DNA from: Pseudomonas palleroniana
GTDB lineage: Bacteria > Pseudomonadota > Gammaproteobacteria > Pseudomonadales > Pseudomonadaceae
NCBI RefSeq assembly: GCF_003031675.1
Contig: NZ_PYWX01000049.1
Location: forward strand, 22,579-86,578
Length of the DNA stretch: 64,000 bases
Reading direction: 5' to 3'
Shown: in pieces, positions 1-8,327 of the stretch
Layout of the letters: the number at the start of each line of letters is the position of its first letter
Position numbering within the stretch: position 1 is the stretch's first letter
Notes under the pieces: generated by a model
Databases searched by the model: none
What the model was told of the DNA's origin: nothing
The model's input: only the letters and a program-made list of their open reading frames with translations
Translations under genes and position numbers: made by a program

Positions 1-1
1 G

Positions 2-1009
2 TTCCGCGAGTCGGCCAAGATCTCGAGCCCGCTGCTGGACCTCTCGGATGCCCGCCTGGGTTATGGCGACAAAACCATCCTGGAGAAGGTCAAGCTGCAG
101 CTCACGCCCGGTGCGCGCATTGGTTTGCTCGGCCCCAACGGTGCGGGCAAGTCGACGCTGATCAAGAACCTGTCCGGGGAGCTGTCGCCTTTGGCGGGTC
201 GTTTGACCCGTGGCGAGAACACCGTGGTGGGTTACTTCGCCCAGCATCAACTGGATTCGCTCGACGCCAAGGCCAGCCCTTTGCTGCACCTGCAACGCCT
301 GGCGCCAACCGAGCGCGAGCAGACCTTGCGCGACTTCCTGGGTGGTTTCGACTTCCGCGGTGCGCGCATCGACGAGCCGGTGCTGAACTTCTCCGGCGGC
401 GAAAAAGCCCGCCTGGCCCTGGCGTTGATTGCCTGGGATCGGCCCAACCTGTTGCTGCTCGACGAACCCACCAACCACCTGGACCTCGAAATGCGCCAGG
501 CACTGACCATGGCCCTGCAGGAGTTCAGTGGCGCGGTATTGGTGGTGTCTCACGACCGCCACTTGCTCAAGAGCACGACCGACAACTTCCTGCTGGTGGC
601 TGACGGCAAGGTTGAAGAGTTCGACGGCGACCTGGATGACTACGCACGCTGGCTGACGGACTACCGCCTGCGCAACGCACCGGTCAGCAACACGCCGGTC
701 AACCCGGACAAGACTGATAAGAAGGCCCAGCGCCAGGCTGCCGCCGCGCTGCGCCAACAGTTGGCGCCGCACAAGCGTGAAGCCGACAAGCTGGAAGCTG
801 AACTGGGCAAGGTGCACGAGCGTCTGGCCAAGATCGAGGCCAGCCTGGGCGACAGCGCCGTGTACGAAGCCGCACGCAAGCACGAACTGCGCGACCTGCT
901 GGCCGAACAGGCCAAGCTCAAGGTGCGTGAAGGGCAGTTGGAGGAAGCCTGGATGGAGGCTCTCGAACTGCTGGAAACCTTGCAAGCGGAGTTGGAGGCG
1001 CTGTCCTGA
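2..1009 (+). CDS. ABC-F family ATPase, YheS-like (5' truncated by window)
   Basis: The reading frame is open from base 2, so the N-terminal part of the gene lies off the left edge. The visible part holds the end of the inter-domain linker, then the second nucleotide-binding domain: Walker A GPNGAGKS, signature FSGGEKARLAL, Walker B LLLLDEPTNHLDLE and the switch His in VVSHDRH. A charged coiled-coil C-terminal extension follows. No membrane segment is present, which is typical of soluble ABC-F proteins that act on ribosomes. The length and C-terminal coil fit YheS better than EttA. The TGA overlaps the ATG of the next gene, so translation is probably coupled. Confidence 0.9.
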   Translation, partial: FRESAKISSPLLDLSDARLGYGDKTILEKVKLQLTPGARIGLLGPNGAGKSTLIKNLSGELSPLAGRLTRGENTVVGYFAQHQLDSLDAKASPLLHLQRLAPTEREQTLRDFLGGFDFRGARIDEPVLNFSGGEKARLALALIAWDRPNLLLLDEPTNHLDLEMRQALTMALQEFSGAVLVVSHDRHLLKSTTDNFLLVADGKVEEFDGDLDDYARWLTDYRLRNAPVSNTPVNPDKTDKKAQRQAAAALRQQLAPHKREADKLEAELGKVHERLAKIEASLGDSAVYEAARKHELRDLLAEQAKLKVREGQLEEAWMEALELLETLQAELEALS

Positions 1010-1563
1010 TGGAGGCGCTGCAATTGCCGTTGCCGGCGCAGTGGGTCGAGCCGGTGTGGATTGGCGTGCAAATCCTGCTGATCCTGTTGGCCGGCTACCT
1101 TGCGCAACGCTTTGTAGCCAAAGGGCTCACCCGCCTGGGTGAGCGCTACCCATTCCCTCCGCAACTGCTGATGCCCCTGCGCGGTGGTTTGCGCTGGCTG
1201 ATCATGGGCAGTGCGCTGATCTTCGTGTTGGAGCGCCTGGGTGTCTCCGCCACGGTGCTGTGGACGGCGCTGTCGGGTTTTGTCGCGGTCGCTGCCGTGG
1301 CGTTTTTTGCCATGTGGTCGGTGCTGTCCAACCTGTTGTGCGCGATTTTGATTTTTACCGTCGGGCCCTTCCGTCTGGGTGACATCGTCGAACTGATAGA
1401 CACCCTCGACAAGCCAGGCGTGAAGGGGCGTGTCGTGGCGATCAACCTGCTCTACACCACGCTGGTCGAGTTGGAGGAAGCCGGTACTCACTGCGCAACG
1501 GTGCAGGTGCCCAACAGCTTGTTCTTCCAGCGCTCGGTGCGACGCTGGAACACACCTGCATAA
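1009..1563 (+). CDS. Small MscS-type mechanosensitive ion channel protein
   Basis: This 184-residue protein begins in a TGATG overlap with the upstream ABC-F gene. It has two or three hydrophobic segments (about 20-35, 60-78 and 85-115). The last is Gly/Ala-rich with the MscS pore-helix character (LSGFVAVAAVAFFAMW), followed by the start of the beta domain (FRLGDIVEL, VQVPNSLFFQ). It is much shorter than E. coli MscS (286 residues) and lacks the C-terminal alpha/beta vestibule, as in other minimal MscS-family proteins. The expected role is release of osmolytes under membrane tension. Family assignment is secure, but gating was not assessed. Confidence 0.85.
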   Translation: MEALQLPLPAQWVEPVWIGVQILLILLAGYLAQRFVAKGLTRLGERYPFPPQLLMPLRGGLRWLIMGSALIFVLERLGVSATVLWTALSGFVAVAAVAFFAMWSVLSNLLCAILIFTVGPFRLGDIVELIDTLDKPGVKGRVVAINLLYTTLVELEEAGTHCATVQVPNSLFFQRSVRRWNTPA

Positions 1564-1633
1564 AAATTGATAGCCAGGCTTCGGTGGTCGGAGTTAGCTT
1601 AGCGCTTACGACGAATTTGCAACGAGGTGGATA

Positions 1634-2266
1634 ATGGCTCTCGATACATGGCTGGCCTTTTTCCTGGCCAGTTGGATCATCTCCCTTTCGCCTGGCGCAG
1701 GTGCCATCGCCTCGATGTCCAGTGGCCTGCAATATGGCTTTTTGCGCGGCTACTGGAACGCCCTGGGCCTGCAGATTGGCCTGGCAATGCAGATCGCCGT
1801 GGTCGCGGGTGGCCTCGGCGCGATTCTGGCGGCGTCTTCCACGGCGTTCTACGCCATCAAATGGTTTGGTGTGGCGTACCTGGTGTACCTGGCGATCAAG
1901 CAATGGCGCGCCTTGCCCATGGACATGACCGATGATGCGGCGGGGCGCCCGATCGGCAAGCCGGTGGCGATGATGTTCCGTGGGTTCCTGGTTAACGCCA
2001 GCAACCCCAAGGCGCTGGTGTTCATGCTGGCGGTGCTGCCACAGTTCGTGAACCCGCAGGCGCCGTTGCTGATCCAGTACCTGATCCTGGGCGCGACGAT
2101 GATCAGTGTCGACATGATCGTGATGGCGGGCTACACGGGGTTGGCCTCGAAAGTCCTGCGCCTGTTGCGTACGCCGAAGCAGCAAAAACGCATGAATCGT
2201 ACGTTTGCCGGGTTGTTCGTGGGGGCGGCGGGTTTCCTGGCCAGCCTGCATCGCGCAACCGCGTAA
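1634..2266 (+). CDS. LysE/RhtB family amino acid exporter
   Basis: The 210-residue inner-membrane protein has about six hydrophobic segments and the family N-terminal signature SPGAGAIASMSSGLQYG, with the downstream NPKALVFMLAVLPQF motif. Proteins of this family export amino acids or homoserine lactone-type compounds; the substrate cannot be read from the sequence. A good Shine-Dalgarno (GAGGTGG) lies just before the ATG. It is preceded by a 70-bp gap and followed by a REP-like remnant, so it is probably monocistronic. Confidence 0.88.
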   Translation: MALDTWLAFFLASWIISLSPGAGAIASMSSGLQYGFLRGYWNALGLQIGLAMQIAVVAGGLGAILAASSTAFYAIKWFGVAYLVYLAIKQWRALPMDMTDDAAGRPIGKPVAMMFRGFLVNASNPKALVFMLAVLPQFVNPQAPLLIQYLILGATMISVDMIVMAGYTGLASKVLRLLRTPKQQKRMNRTFAGLFVGAAGFLASLHRATA

Positions 2267-2287
2267 CTGACGAAATTCATTAGAAAG

Positions 2288-2312
2288 GTGAGAGGGGGCA
2301 ATTCCCTCCCAT
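2288..2312. repeat. Degenerate REP-like half site
   Basis: A G-run/C-run imperfect hairpin (GAGGGGGCAATTCCCTC) resembles the heads of the REP sequences elsewhere in the window but lacks the GCTTGC part. It lies between the exporter gene and the iron permease gene and could also act as a weak terminator. Confidence 0.35.
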
Positions 2313-2420
2313 CTGGCTTCAAAAAGCCCTAGCCTGCACACATCAATTCACTTACGCCTTGAGTCAAACCCTCTAAAGCACAACAATGTGTTACTTCGTG
2401 TTTAGCTTTGAGATTCATTC

Positions 2421-4319
2421 ATGATTGCCCCCTTTCGTTTTCTCGCCTGCCTGCTGTTGCCGGCGCTGATGTCGTGCAGCTTCAATCTGCTGGCTGCGAC
2501 AGCCGAGGGCGCCCCACAAGCCCTGCATTTGCTGGACTATATTGGCGCTGACTACCCGCCGACGGTGGAAGCCGGCAAGGTGGTTGACGAGTCGGAATAC
2601 CAGGAACAGGTGGAGTTCCTGGGGGTACTGCAAGGTTTGGTCGCCCAGTTGCCGGAACGGCCTGAGCGTGCAGAGCTGATCAAAGGCGTCGATGAATTGC
2701 TGGCGGCAGTTACCGCTCATGAAGACGGTGTGGCTGTTGCCCATCAAGCCCGTCAATTGGGGGCAAAACTAGCGGTGGCTTATGAAGTCAGCCAGGCACC
2801 GGCCATCACTCCCGACCCGACTCGCGGCGCACCGCTCTATGCCCAGCATTGCTCGGTGTGCCACGGCACTGCCGGCGCCGGTGACGGCCCGGCCAGCACC
2901 GGCATGACCCCGCCACCCGCCAACCTGCGCGATGCCACGCGCCTGGACCGCCTGAGCCTCTACGCGATCTACAACACCCTCGGCCTGGGCGTTGAGGGCA
3001 CTGACATGCCGTCCTTTGCCGACCAATTGGACGACCGTCAACGCTGGGACCTGGCCACCTACATCGCGGGTTTCACCGCCGACCCGGCTGCCGCCAAAAG
3101 CGAGCAAGCGTTCAACCTTGCCGACCTCGCTCGCCAGACCCCCAATGAAGTGCTGGCAGCAGACGGCCCGACGGTCGCCGCCACCTTCCGTGCCCAGCGC
3201 GCGCAACCGCCGCAGGTCAAGCGTGGTCCGGCGCAGTTGCTCGACTACACCGCCGCCACCCTGGACAAGAGCCTCATCGCGTTCCGCAACGGTGACCACG
3301 AGCAGGCGTATGACCTGTCGGTAGCGGCTTACCTGGAGGGCTTCGAGCTGGTGGAAAGCTCCCTGGATAACGTCGACGCCAACGTACGCAAGGACACCGA
3401 GAAGGCGTTGATGGCCTATCGACAGTCTCTGCAGGATGGTTTGCCGATCGAGCAGGTGCAGCAGCGCCTGGATGTGGCCAAGGGCAAACTCACCGAGTCT
3501 GCCGGTCTGTTGGGCGGTGATGGCCTGAGCTGGTCTCTGAGTTACATCTCGGGCTTGCTGATCCTGCTGCGCGAAGGTCTGGAGGCGATCCTGGTACTGG
3601 CGGCGATCCTCGCCTTCCTGCGTAACACCGGCCAGCAATCGGCAGTGCGCAGTGTCAACGTAGGTTGGGGCCTGGCGCTGTTGGCCGGGCTGGGCACCTG
3701 GGCATTGGCGGCGTATGTGATTGACGTGAGCGGCGCCCAGCGCGAATTGCTTGAGGGCTGCACCGCATTGTTCGCCAGTGTGATGGTGTTGTGGCTGGGC
3801 GTGTGGATGCATGACCGCCGCCACGCGGCAGCCTGGCAGGATTACATCAAGAGTAGCCTGGTGGGCGGCGGTGGGCGGTTTGGGTTTGCCGTGCTGGCGT
3901 TCTTCTCGGTCTATCGTGAGCTGTTCGAAGTGATCCTGTTCTACGAAACCCTGTGGCTGCAAGCCGGCCCGGCAGGGCACAACGCCGTGTTGGCCGGTGG
4001 CGCCACGGCGCTGGTGCTGCTGGTGGGCCTGGCCTGGGTGATCTTGCGCGGCTCGGCGAAACTGCCATTGGCGCTGTTTTTCGGCATCAACGCGGCGCTG
4101 TTGTGCGCACTGTCGGTGGTATTCGCCGGGCACGGTGTGAAGGCTTTGCAGGAAGCCGGTATCTTCGGCACGCGGCCGGTGGCGTTTTTTGACTTCGACT
4201 GGCTGGGCATTCATGCCGATGCGTATTCGCTGAGTGCACAGGCGGTGGCGATTCTGGCGATTATGGTGCTGTATGGCCGTAGTCGCCTGGCCGAAAAACG
4301 CCGAGCCGTCACCTTGTAG
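2421..4319 (+). CDS. Cytochrome c / FTR1 family iron permease fusion
   Basis: The 632-residue protein starts with a lipoprotein-like or Sec signal (about 1-27). A periplasmic segment follows with one c-type haem site, CSVCH at about 144-148. A further periplasmic region (to about 370) precedes a seven-helix FTR1/EfeU domain. The FTR1 domain carries both family iron-binding motifs, REGLE (about 384-388) and RELFE (about 499-503). FTR1 permeases move ferric iron after oxidation, and the fused cytochrome probably handles the electron from Fe(II). No EfeO or EfeB partner is adjacent. The last Leu codon and TAG lie inside the arm of a REP palindrome. Confidence 0.9.
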   Translation: MIAPFRFLACLLLPALMSCSFNLLAATAEGAPQALHLLDYIGADYPPTVEAGKVVDESEYQEQVEFLGVLQGLVAQLPERPERAELIKGVDELLAAVTAHEDGVAVAHQARQLGAKLAVAYEVSQAPAITPDPTRGAPLYAQHCSVCHGTAGAGDGPASTGMTPPPANLRDATRLDRLSLYAIYNTLGLGVEGTDMPSFADQLDDRQRWDLATYIAGFTADPAAAKSEQAFNLADLARQTPNEVLAADGPTVAATFRAQRAQPPQVKRGPAQLLDYTAATLDKSLIAFRNGDHEQAYDLSVAAYLEGFELVESSLDNVDANVRKDTEKALMAYRQSLQDGLPIEQVQQRLDVAKGKLTESAGLLGGDGLSWSLSYISGLLILLREGLEAILVLAAILAFLRNTGQQSAVRSVNVGWGLALLAGLGTWALAAYVIDVSGAQRELLEGCTALFASVMVLWLGVWMHDRRHAAAWQDYIKSSLVGGGGRFGFAVLAFFSVYRELFEVILFYETLWLQAGPAGHNAVLAGGATALVLLVGLAWVILRGSAKLPLALFFGINAALLCALSVVFAGHGVKALQEAGIFGTRPVAFFDFDWLGIHADAYSLSAQAVAILAIMVLYGRSRLAEKRRAVTL

Positions 4320-4451
4320 TGAGCGGGCTTGCCCCGCGCTGGGGGGCGAAGCCGCCCCAAACCCAGCCACCGCGTTTTAGCTGAGTCACCGCGATGGCTG
4401 GATTAGGGCGGCTATGCCGCCCAGCGCGGGGCAAGCCCGCTCACTACAAGG
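4312..4451. repeat. REPIN (paired REP) with perfect 31-bp arms
   Basis: Bases 4312-4342 and 4421-4451 are exact reverse complements. Inside them, nested smaller inverted repeats (GGGCGAAGCCGCCC-like and CAGCCACCGCG/CGCGATGGCTG) make almost the whole 140 bp self-complementary. The arms contain the terminal Leu codon and the tandem TAG TGA stops of both the iron permease gene (plus strand) and elbB (minus strand). It probably also acts as a bidirectional terminator. This REP type (GTAGTGAGCGGGCTTGCCCC) differs from the GTGGGAGGGGG type found elsewhere in the window. Confidence 0.92.
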
Positions 4452-5118
4452 GGTGTTCGTTCTCGTGGGTCAGTTCCAAGACGCGATCCACGAGCTTGTT
4501 GATGCCTGAAGCGACCTCGCTGATGCGTTTGCCAAGCATATAGGCCGGCGTGCTCACCAGCTTGCGGGCCTTGTCCTCAACGATATCTTCCACCGCGCAT
4601 TCCTGGTGGGTGGCGCCCATCTTGTCCAGTGCCGCTGCGGTGTCGGGACAGTTACCGATGGTGCAGGTTACGCCAGGGCCGTAGATTTTTGCGGCCAGGG
4701 CAGGGGCGATGCAGATCAGCCCCACGGGTTTGCCGGCCTCTGCAAAAGCTTCCGCCAATGCCAGCAGTTGCGGGTTGACACTGCAACCGGCTCCTTCCAC
4801 CGCAAAGTTCGACAGGTTTTTTGCCGCGCCAAATCCGCCGGGCACGATCAGCGCGTCAAAGTCGTCGACGCTCGCTTCGCGAATGTCCTTCACTTCACCA
4901 CGGGCGATGCGCGCCGACTCCACCAGCACATTGCGCGACTCGGGCATTTCCGCGCCGGTGAGGTGGTTGATCACATGCAATTGCGCGACATCCGGGGCAA
5001 AGCATTGAACCTGGGCGCCACGCTGATCGAGGCGCAGCAGGGTGATCACGCTTTCGTGGATCTCTGCGCCGTCGTATACGCCACAGCCCGAAAGGATCAC
5101 TGCAATCTTTTTGCTCAT
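4444..5118 (-). CDS. elbB: Glyoxalase ElbB (DJ-1/PfpI superfamily)
   Basis: The 224-residue protein matches ElbB throughout: N-terminal SGCGVYDGAEIHE, IVPGGFGAAKNLS, and the nucleophile-elbow region LICIAPALA. Members are class I glutamine amidotransferase-like proteins with reported glyoxalase activity and an old link to isoprenoid synthesis. The Shine-Dalgarno GGGAGAAG precedes the ATG. It is transcribed divergently from the hydroxylase gene and converges on the iron permease gene across the REPIN. Confidence 0.93.
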   Translation of the reverse strand: MSKKIAVILSGCGVYDGAEIHESVITLLRLDQRGAQVQCFAPDVAQLHVINHLTGAEMPESRNVLVESARIARGEVKDIREASVDDFDALIVPGGFGAAKNLSNFAVEGAGCSVNPQLLALAEAFAEAGKPVGLICIAPALAAKIYGPGVTCTIGNCPDTAAALDKMGATHQECAVEDIVEDKARKLVSTPAYMLGKRISEVASGINKLVDRVLELTHENEHPL

Positions 5119-5234
5119 GAGTACTTCTCCCTATTTCGTGGCGTTAAATGTCTACTAATTTGTCACCTGTTGCCAATGGGATCTCCTGCCGCTACACCTA
5201 ACCTTGATGTAACAAAAATACATCGGACTAGCCC

Positions 5235-6470
5235 ATGGACTTCGTGCCTTACGCGGTACCGTTTTTCATCGCCTTGATCGTGATCGAGCTGCTCGCCGAC
5301 CGCTGGCGTGGCGCACGCAACTATCGGGTGGCGGACGCCATCAACAGTCTCAGCACCGGCGTGTTATCGACCACCACGGGGCTTTTGACCAAAGGCGTGG
5401 GGCTGTTGACGTACGCCTTCGCTCTCAAGCACCTGGCGTTGATCGAACTGTCGGCCCACAGCGTGTGGACCTGGGTGTTCGCCTTCGTGTTCTACGACTT
5501 CTGTTACTACTGGCTCCATCGCATGGGGCATGAGCGCAATATCCTGTGGGCCGCGCACTCGGTTCACCATCAAAGCGAGGACTACAACCTCACCACCGCA
5601 CTGCGTCAGACCAGCACCGGCTTTCTGTTGAGCTGGATCTTCTATCTGCCCCTGGCCGTGCTCGGCGTGCCGCTGGTGGTGTTTATCAGTGTGGCGTCGC
5701 TCAACCTGCTGTACCAATTCTGGGTGCACACCCGGCATGTGCCCAAGCTCGGCTGGTTCGAGTGGTTCTTCGTGACACCCTCCAATCACCGCGCCCACCA
5801 TGCACAGAACGCGCTCTACATGGATCGCAATTACGGCGGCGTGTTCATTATTTGGGACCGGCTGTTCGGCTCGTTCCAGGAAGAGGACGATAACGAGCCG
5901 GTGATCTTTGGCGTCACCACGCCCCTGGCCAGTTGGAACCCGCTCTGGGCCAACCTGCAGTTTTATGCACAGCTGTGGAACGATGCGCGGCGCACCGAGC
6001 GCTGGTGGGACAAGCTGCGCATCTGGTTCATGCGCACCGGCTGGCGCCCGGCGGATGTAAAGGCCAAGTATCCAATGGCCAAGCATGACCTGAGCCAGTT
6101 CCGCAAATTCGAAGTGCCGTTGGATACGCGACAGCAGGTCTATATCGCCCTGCAATTTGCCGCGTATGTCGGGTTTGGCAGTTATTTGATGAATTTCGGC
6201 GAGGGGTTGCCCACGGCCGCGTTGATACTGGGCTGGAGTGCCATGGCGCTGGGGCTGTTTACCTTGGGCGTGGCCCTGGAGAATCGCCCGTGGGCGCTGA
6301 AGGCCGAACTCTTGCGGCTGGTGTTGAATGTGCCGCTGGTATGGCTGGCGCCGCTGGTCGGGCTATGGCCGGCCAGCCATCTGGGCTGGCTGGGCTTGGT
6401 GAGCTACAGCCTGCTCAGCGTGATTGGCCTCTACTGCTGCAGAAGCCAGGTTACTCGACTGGTGTCTTAG
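5235..6470 (+). CDS. Sterol desaturase / fatty acid hydroxylase superfamily protein
   Basis: A 411-residue integral membrane di-iron protein. The eight-histidine signature is visible as HRMGH (about 95-99), HSVHH (about 108-112) and NHRAHH (about 187-192) among hydrophobic helices. A second, less conserved membrane domain fills the C-terminal third, making it longer than typical 270-300 residue members. The substrate is unknown; bacterial relatives hydroxylate sterol-like lipids, carotenoids or alkylglycerol ethers. The 3' end overlaps the 3' end of the convergent DedA gene by 20 bp. Confidence 0.88.
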   Translation: MDFVPYAVPFFIALIVIELLADRWRGARNYRVADAINSLSTGVLSTTTGLLTKGVGLLTYAFALKHLALIELSAHSVWTWVFAFVFYDFCYYWLHRMGHERNILWAAHSVHHQSEDYNLTTALRQTSTGFLLSWIFYLPLAVLGVPLVVFISVASLNLLYQFWVHTRHVPKLGWFEWFFVTPSNHRAHHAQNALYMDRNYGGVFIIWDRLFGSFQEEDDNEPVIFGVTTPLASWNPLWANLQFYAQLWNDARRTERWWDKLRIWFMRTGWRPADVKAKYPMAKHDLSQFRKFEVPLDTRQQVYIALQFAAYVGFGSYLMNFGEGLPTAALILGWSAMALGLFTLGVALENRPWALKAELLRLVLNVPLVWLAPLVGLWPASHLGWLGLVSYSLLSVIGLYCCRSQVTRLVS

Positions 6471-7086
6471 GGGGGGCGACAGGAACCGGCTCGGCTGCCA
6501 GCCGGGCCTTGGCCTCGGCACAGGCCTCGCGGGCGATGCGGGCGTTTTTGATCCGACGACGCAGCCACAGGCCGAAGCCCAGTACCAGCAATGCGCCCAA
6601 TACCCACAGCTCGTACTTCTTGATGCTCCCCAGCATGCCTTCCAGCACTGCGCCGAAGTGGTACGCCGCAGCGCCCAGGGCCACCGCCCACACAGCGGCG
6701 CCAATACCGTTGAGGATCAGGTAGCGCAATGGCGGGTAGCCGGAAAGGCCAATCGCCACGGGCATTACCGTGCGCAACCCGTAGACAAAGCGGAAACTCA
6801 GCACCCAGATATCCGGATGTTTGCGGATATGTTCCAGGGCCTTGTCGCCCATCAATTGCCAGCGCGGTTTGCGCGCCAGCAGCTTGCGACCGTGTTTGCG
6901 GCCCATGTAGTACCAAAGCTGGTCACCGGCGTAGCTGCCGAAAAAGGCAACGACGACCACCAGGTTGATATCCATGTAGCCACGGAAAGCCAGGAAGCCT
7001 GCGAGGACCAGAATGGTCTCGCCTTCGAAAAAGGTGCCCAGGAAGAGCGCAAAGTAGCCGAAGTCATGCAGAAATTGTTGAAGCAT
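6451..7086 (-). CDS. DedA family membrane protein
   Basis: The 211-residue protein shows the DedA/SNARE-associated domain: FFEGETILVLAGFLA near the N-terminus, GDQLWYYMGRKHGR, and RFVYGLRTVMPVAIG with the essential Arg and Gly residues. DedA proteins act as undecaprenyl-phosphate or phospholipid flippases and support membrane potential and peptide resistance. About five membrane helices and a short basic tail are present. No strong Shine-Dalgarno precedes the ATG. It is divergent from hemB. Confidence 0.9.
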   Translation of the reverse strand: MLQQFLHDFGYFALFLGTFFEGETILVLAGFLAFRGYMDINLVVVVAFFGSYAGDQLWYYMGRKHGRKLLARKPRWQLMGDKALEHIRKHPDIWVLSFRFVYGLRTVMPVAIGLSGYPPLRYLILNGIGAAVWAVALGAAAYHFGAVLEGMLGSIKKYELWVLGALLVLGFGLWLRRRIKNARIAREACAEAKARLAAEPVPVAPPKTPVE

Positions 7087-7295
7087 GGTCTGGGGATGCT
7101 GGCGAAATGAACGCGCAGCCTACGCCTTCGCGAACATTCATGAAAGTATCGAGATGTGTCACGAAGTGAACAAATCCTACATAAACGACGAATGCGACTA
7201 CAGGTCGCATCGATAAGCACAACTGTCATTCCTTCGTCATAATGGCCGCTTATAACTGCAACGCTCGCCCGTAAACGCGGGCTCAGGAGTCTGTC

Positions 7296-8309
7296 GTGAG
7301 CTTTACCCCTGCCCATCGCCTGTTTCCCGCCACCCGTCTGCGTCGCAATCGTCGTGATGATTTTTCCCGCCGTCTGGTGCGTGAAAATGTACTGACTACG
7401 AATGATCTGATCTTGCCGGTCTTTGTGCTGGACGGGGAAAATCGCCGGGAAACGGTGGCCTCGATGCCGGGTGTGGAGCGCTTGACCATTGATTTGCTGC
7501 TTGAAGAAGCGGCCGGTTGGGTTGAATTGGGGATCCCGGCGTTGGCGCTGTTCCCCGTGACCCCACCTGAACTCAAGTCGCTGGATGCTGCGCAAGCCTG
7601 GAACCCCGACGGGATCGCCCAGCGCGCTACCCGCGCCCTGCGTGAACGGTTCCCGGAGTTAGGGGTGATCACCGACGTGGCCCTGGACCCGTTCACCATC
7701 CACGGGCAGGATGGCATTCTTGACGAAGACGGCTATGTTCAGAACGACATCACTGTCGATGCGCTGGTCAAACAGGCGCTGTCCCACGCTGCGGCAGGTG
7801 CCCAGGTCGTTGCGCCCTCGGACATGATGGATGGCCGCATCCAGGCGATTCGCGAAGCCCTGGAACTGGCCGGCCACGTCAATGTGCGGATCATGGCCTA
7901 TTCGGCCAAGTACGCCAGTGCCTATTACGGCCCATTCCGCGATGCGGTGGGTTCGGCGCTGAACCTGGGCAAGGCCAACAAGGCTTCGTACCAGATGGAC
8001 CCGGCCAACAGCCATGAAGCCCTGCACGAAGTGGCGGCCGACCTGGCCGAAGGCGCCGACATGGTCATGGTCAAGCCAGGGATGCCTTACCTGGACATCC
8101 TTTACCGGGTCAAAGAGGAATTCAAGGTGCCGACCTTTGTCTATCAGGTCAGCGGTGAATACGCCATGCACATGGCCGCGATCCAGAATGGTTGGTTGAG
8201 TGAAGGGGTGATCCTCGAATCCCTGACAGCCTTTAAACGTGCCGGCGCCGATGGCATTCTGACCTACTTCGCCGCCCGCGCTGCCCAATTGCTTAGAGAG
8301 CAACAATAG
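7296..8309 (+). CDS. hemB: Delta-aminolevulinic acid dehydratase (porphobilinogen synthase)
   Basis: This enzyme condenses two 5-aminolevulinates into porphobilinogen in haem synthesis. The 337-residue protein starts at a GTG with Shine-Dalgarno CAGGAG seven bases upstream. The Schiff-base lysines are K205 (IMAYSAK) and K260 (MVMVKPGMP). The metal loop around 127-145 (DVALDPFTIHGQDG) has Asp instead of the three zinc-binding Cys of other HemB proteins, so it is the magnesium-dependent Pseudomonas type. ppk follows 18 bp downstream, probably in the same transcript. Confidence 0.97.
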   Translation: MSFTPAHRLFPATRLRRNRRDDFSRRLVRENVLTTNDLILPVFVLDGENRRETVASMPGVERLTIDLLLEEAAGWVELGIPALALFPVTPPELKSLDAAQAWNPDGIAQRATRALRERFPELGVITDVALDPFTIHGQDGILDEDGYVQNDITVDALVKQALSHAAAGAQVVAPSDMMDGRIQAIREALELAGHVNVRIMAYSAKYASAYYGPFRDAVGSALNLGKANKASYQMDPANSHEALHEVAADLAEGADMVMVKPGMPYLDILYRVKEEFKVPTFVYQVSGEYAMHMAAIQNGWLSEGVILESLTAFKRAGADGILTYFAARAAQLLREQQ

Positions 8310-8327
8310 CCCTCACAGGAACACTCG

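Noticed and set aside
2769..4370. A 533-codon minus-strand frame opposite the iron permease, and similar long antisense frames opposite ppk, rho, porin and argE
   Set aside because: All mirror genes with clear families and show the low-complexity composition of GC-rich antisense frames.
4312..4451. Terminal inverted repeats of an insertion sequence
   Set aside because: The 78-bp interior has no coding capacity and the arms are a REP type; paired REPs explain it.
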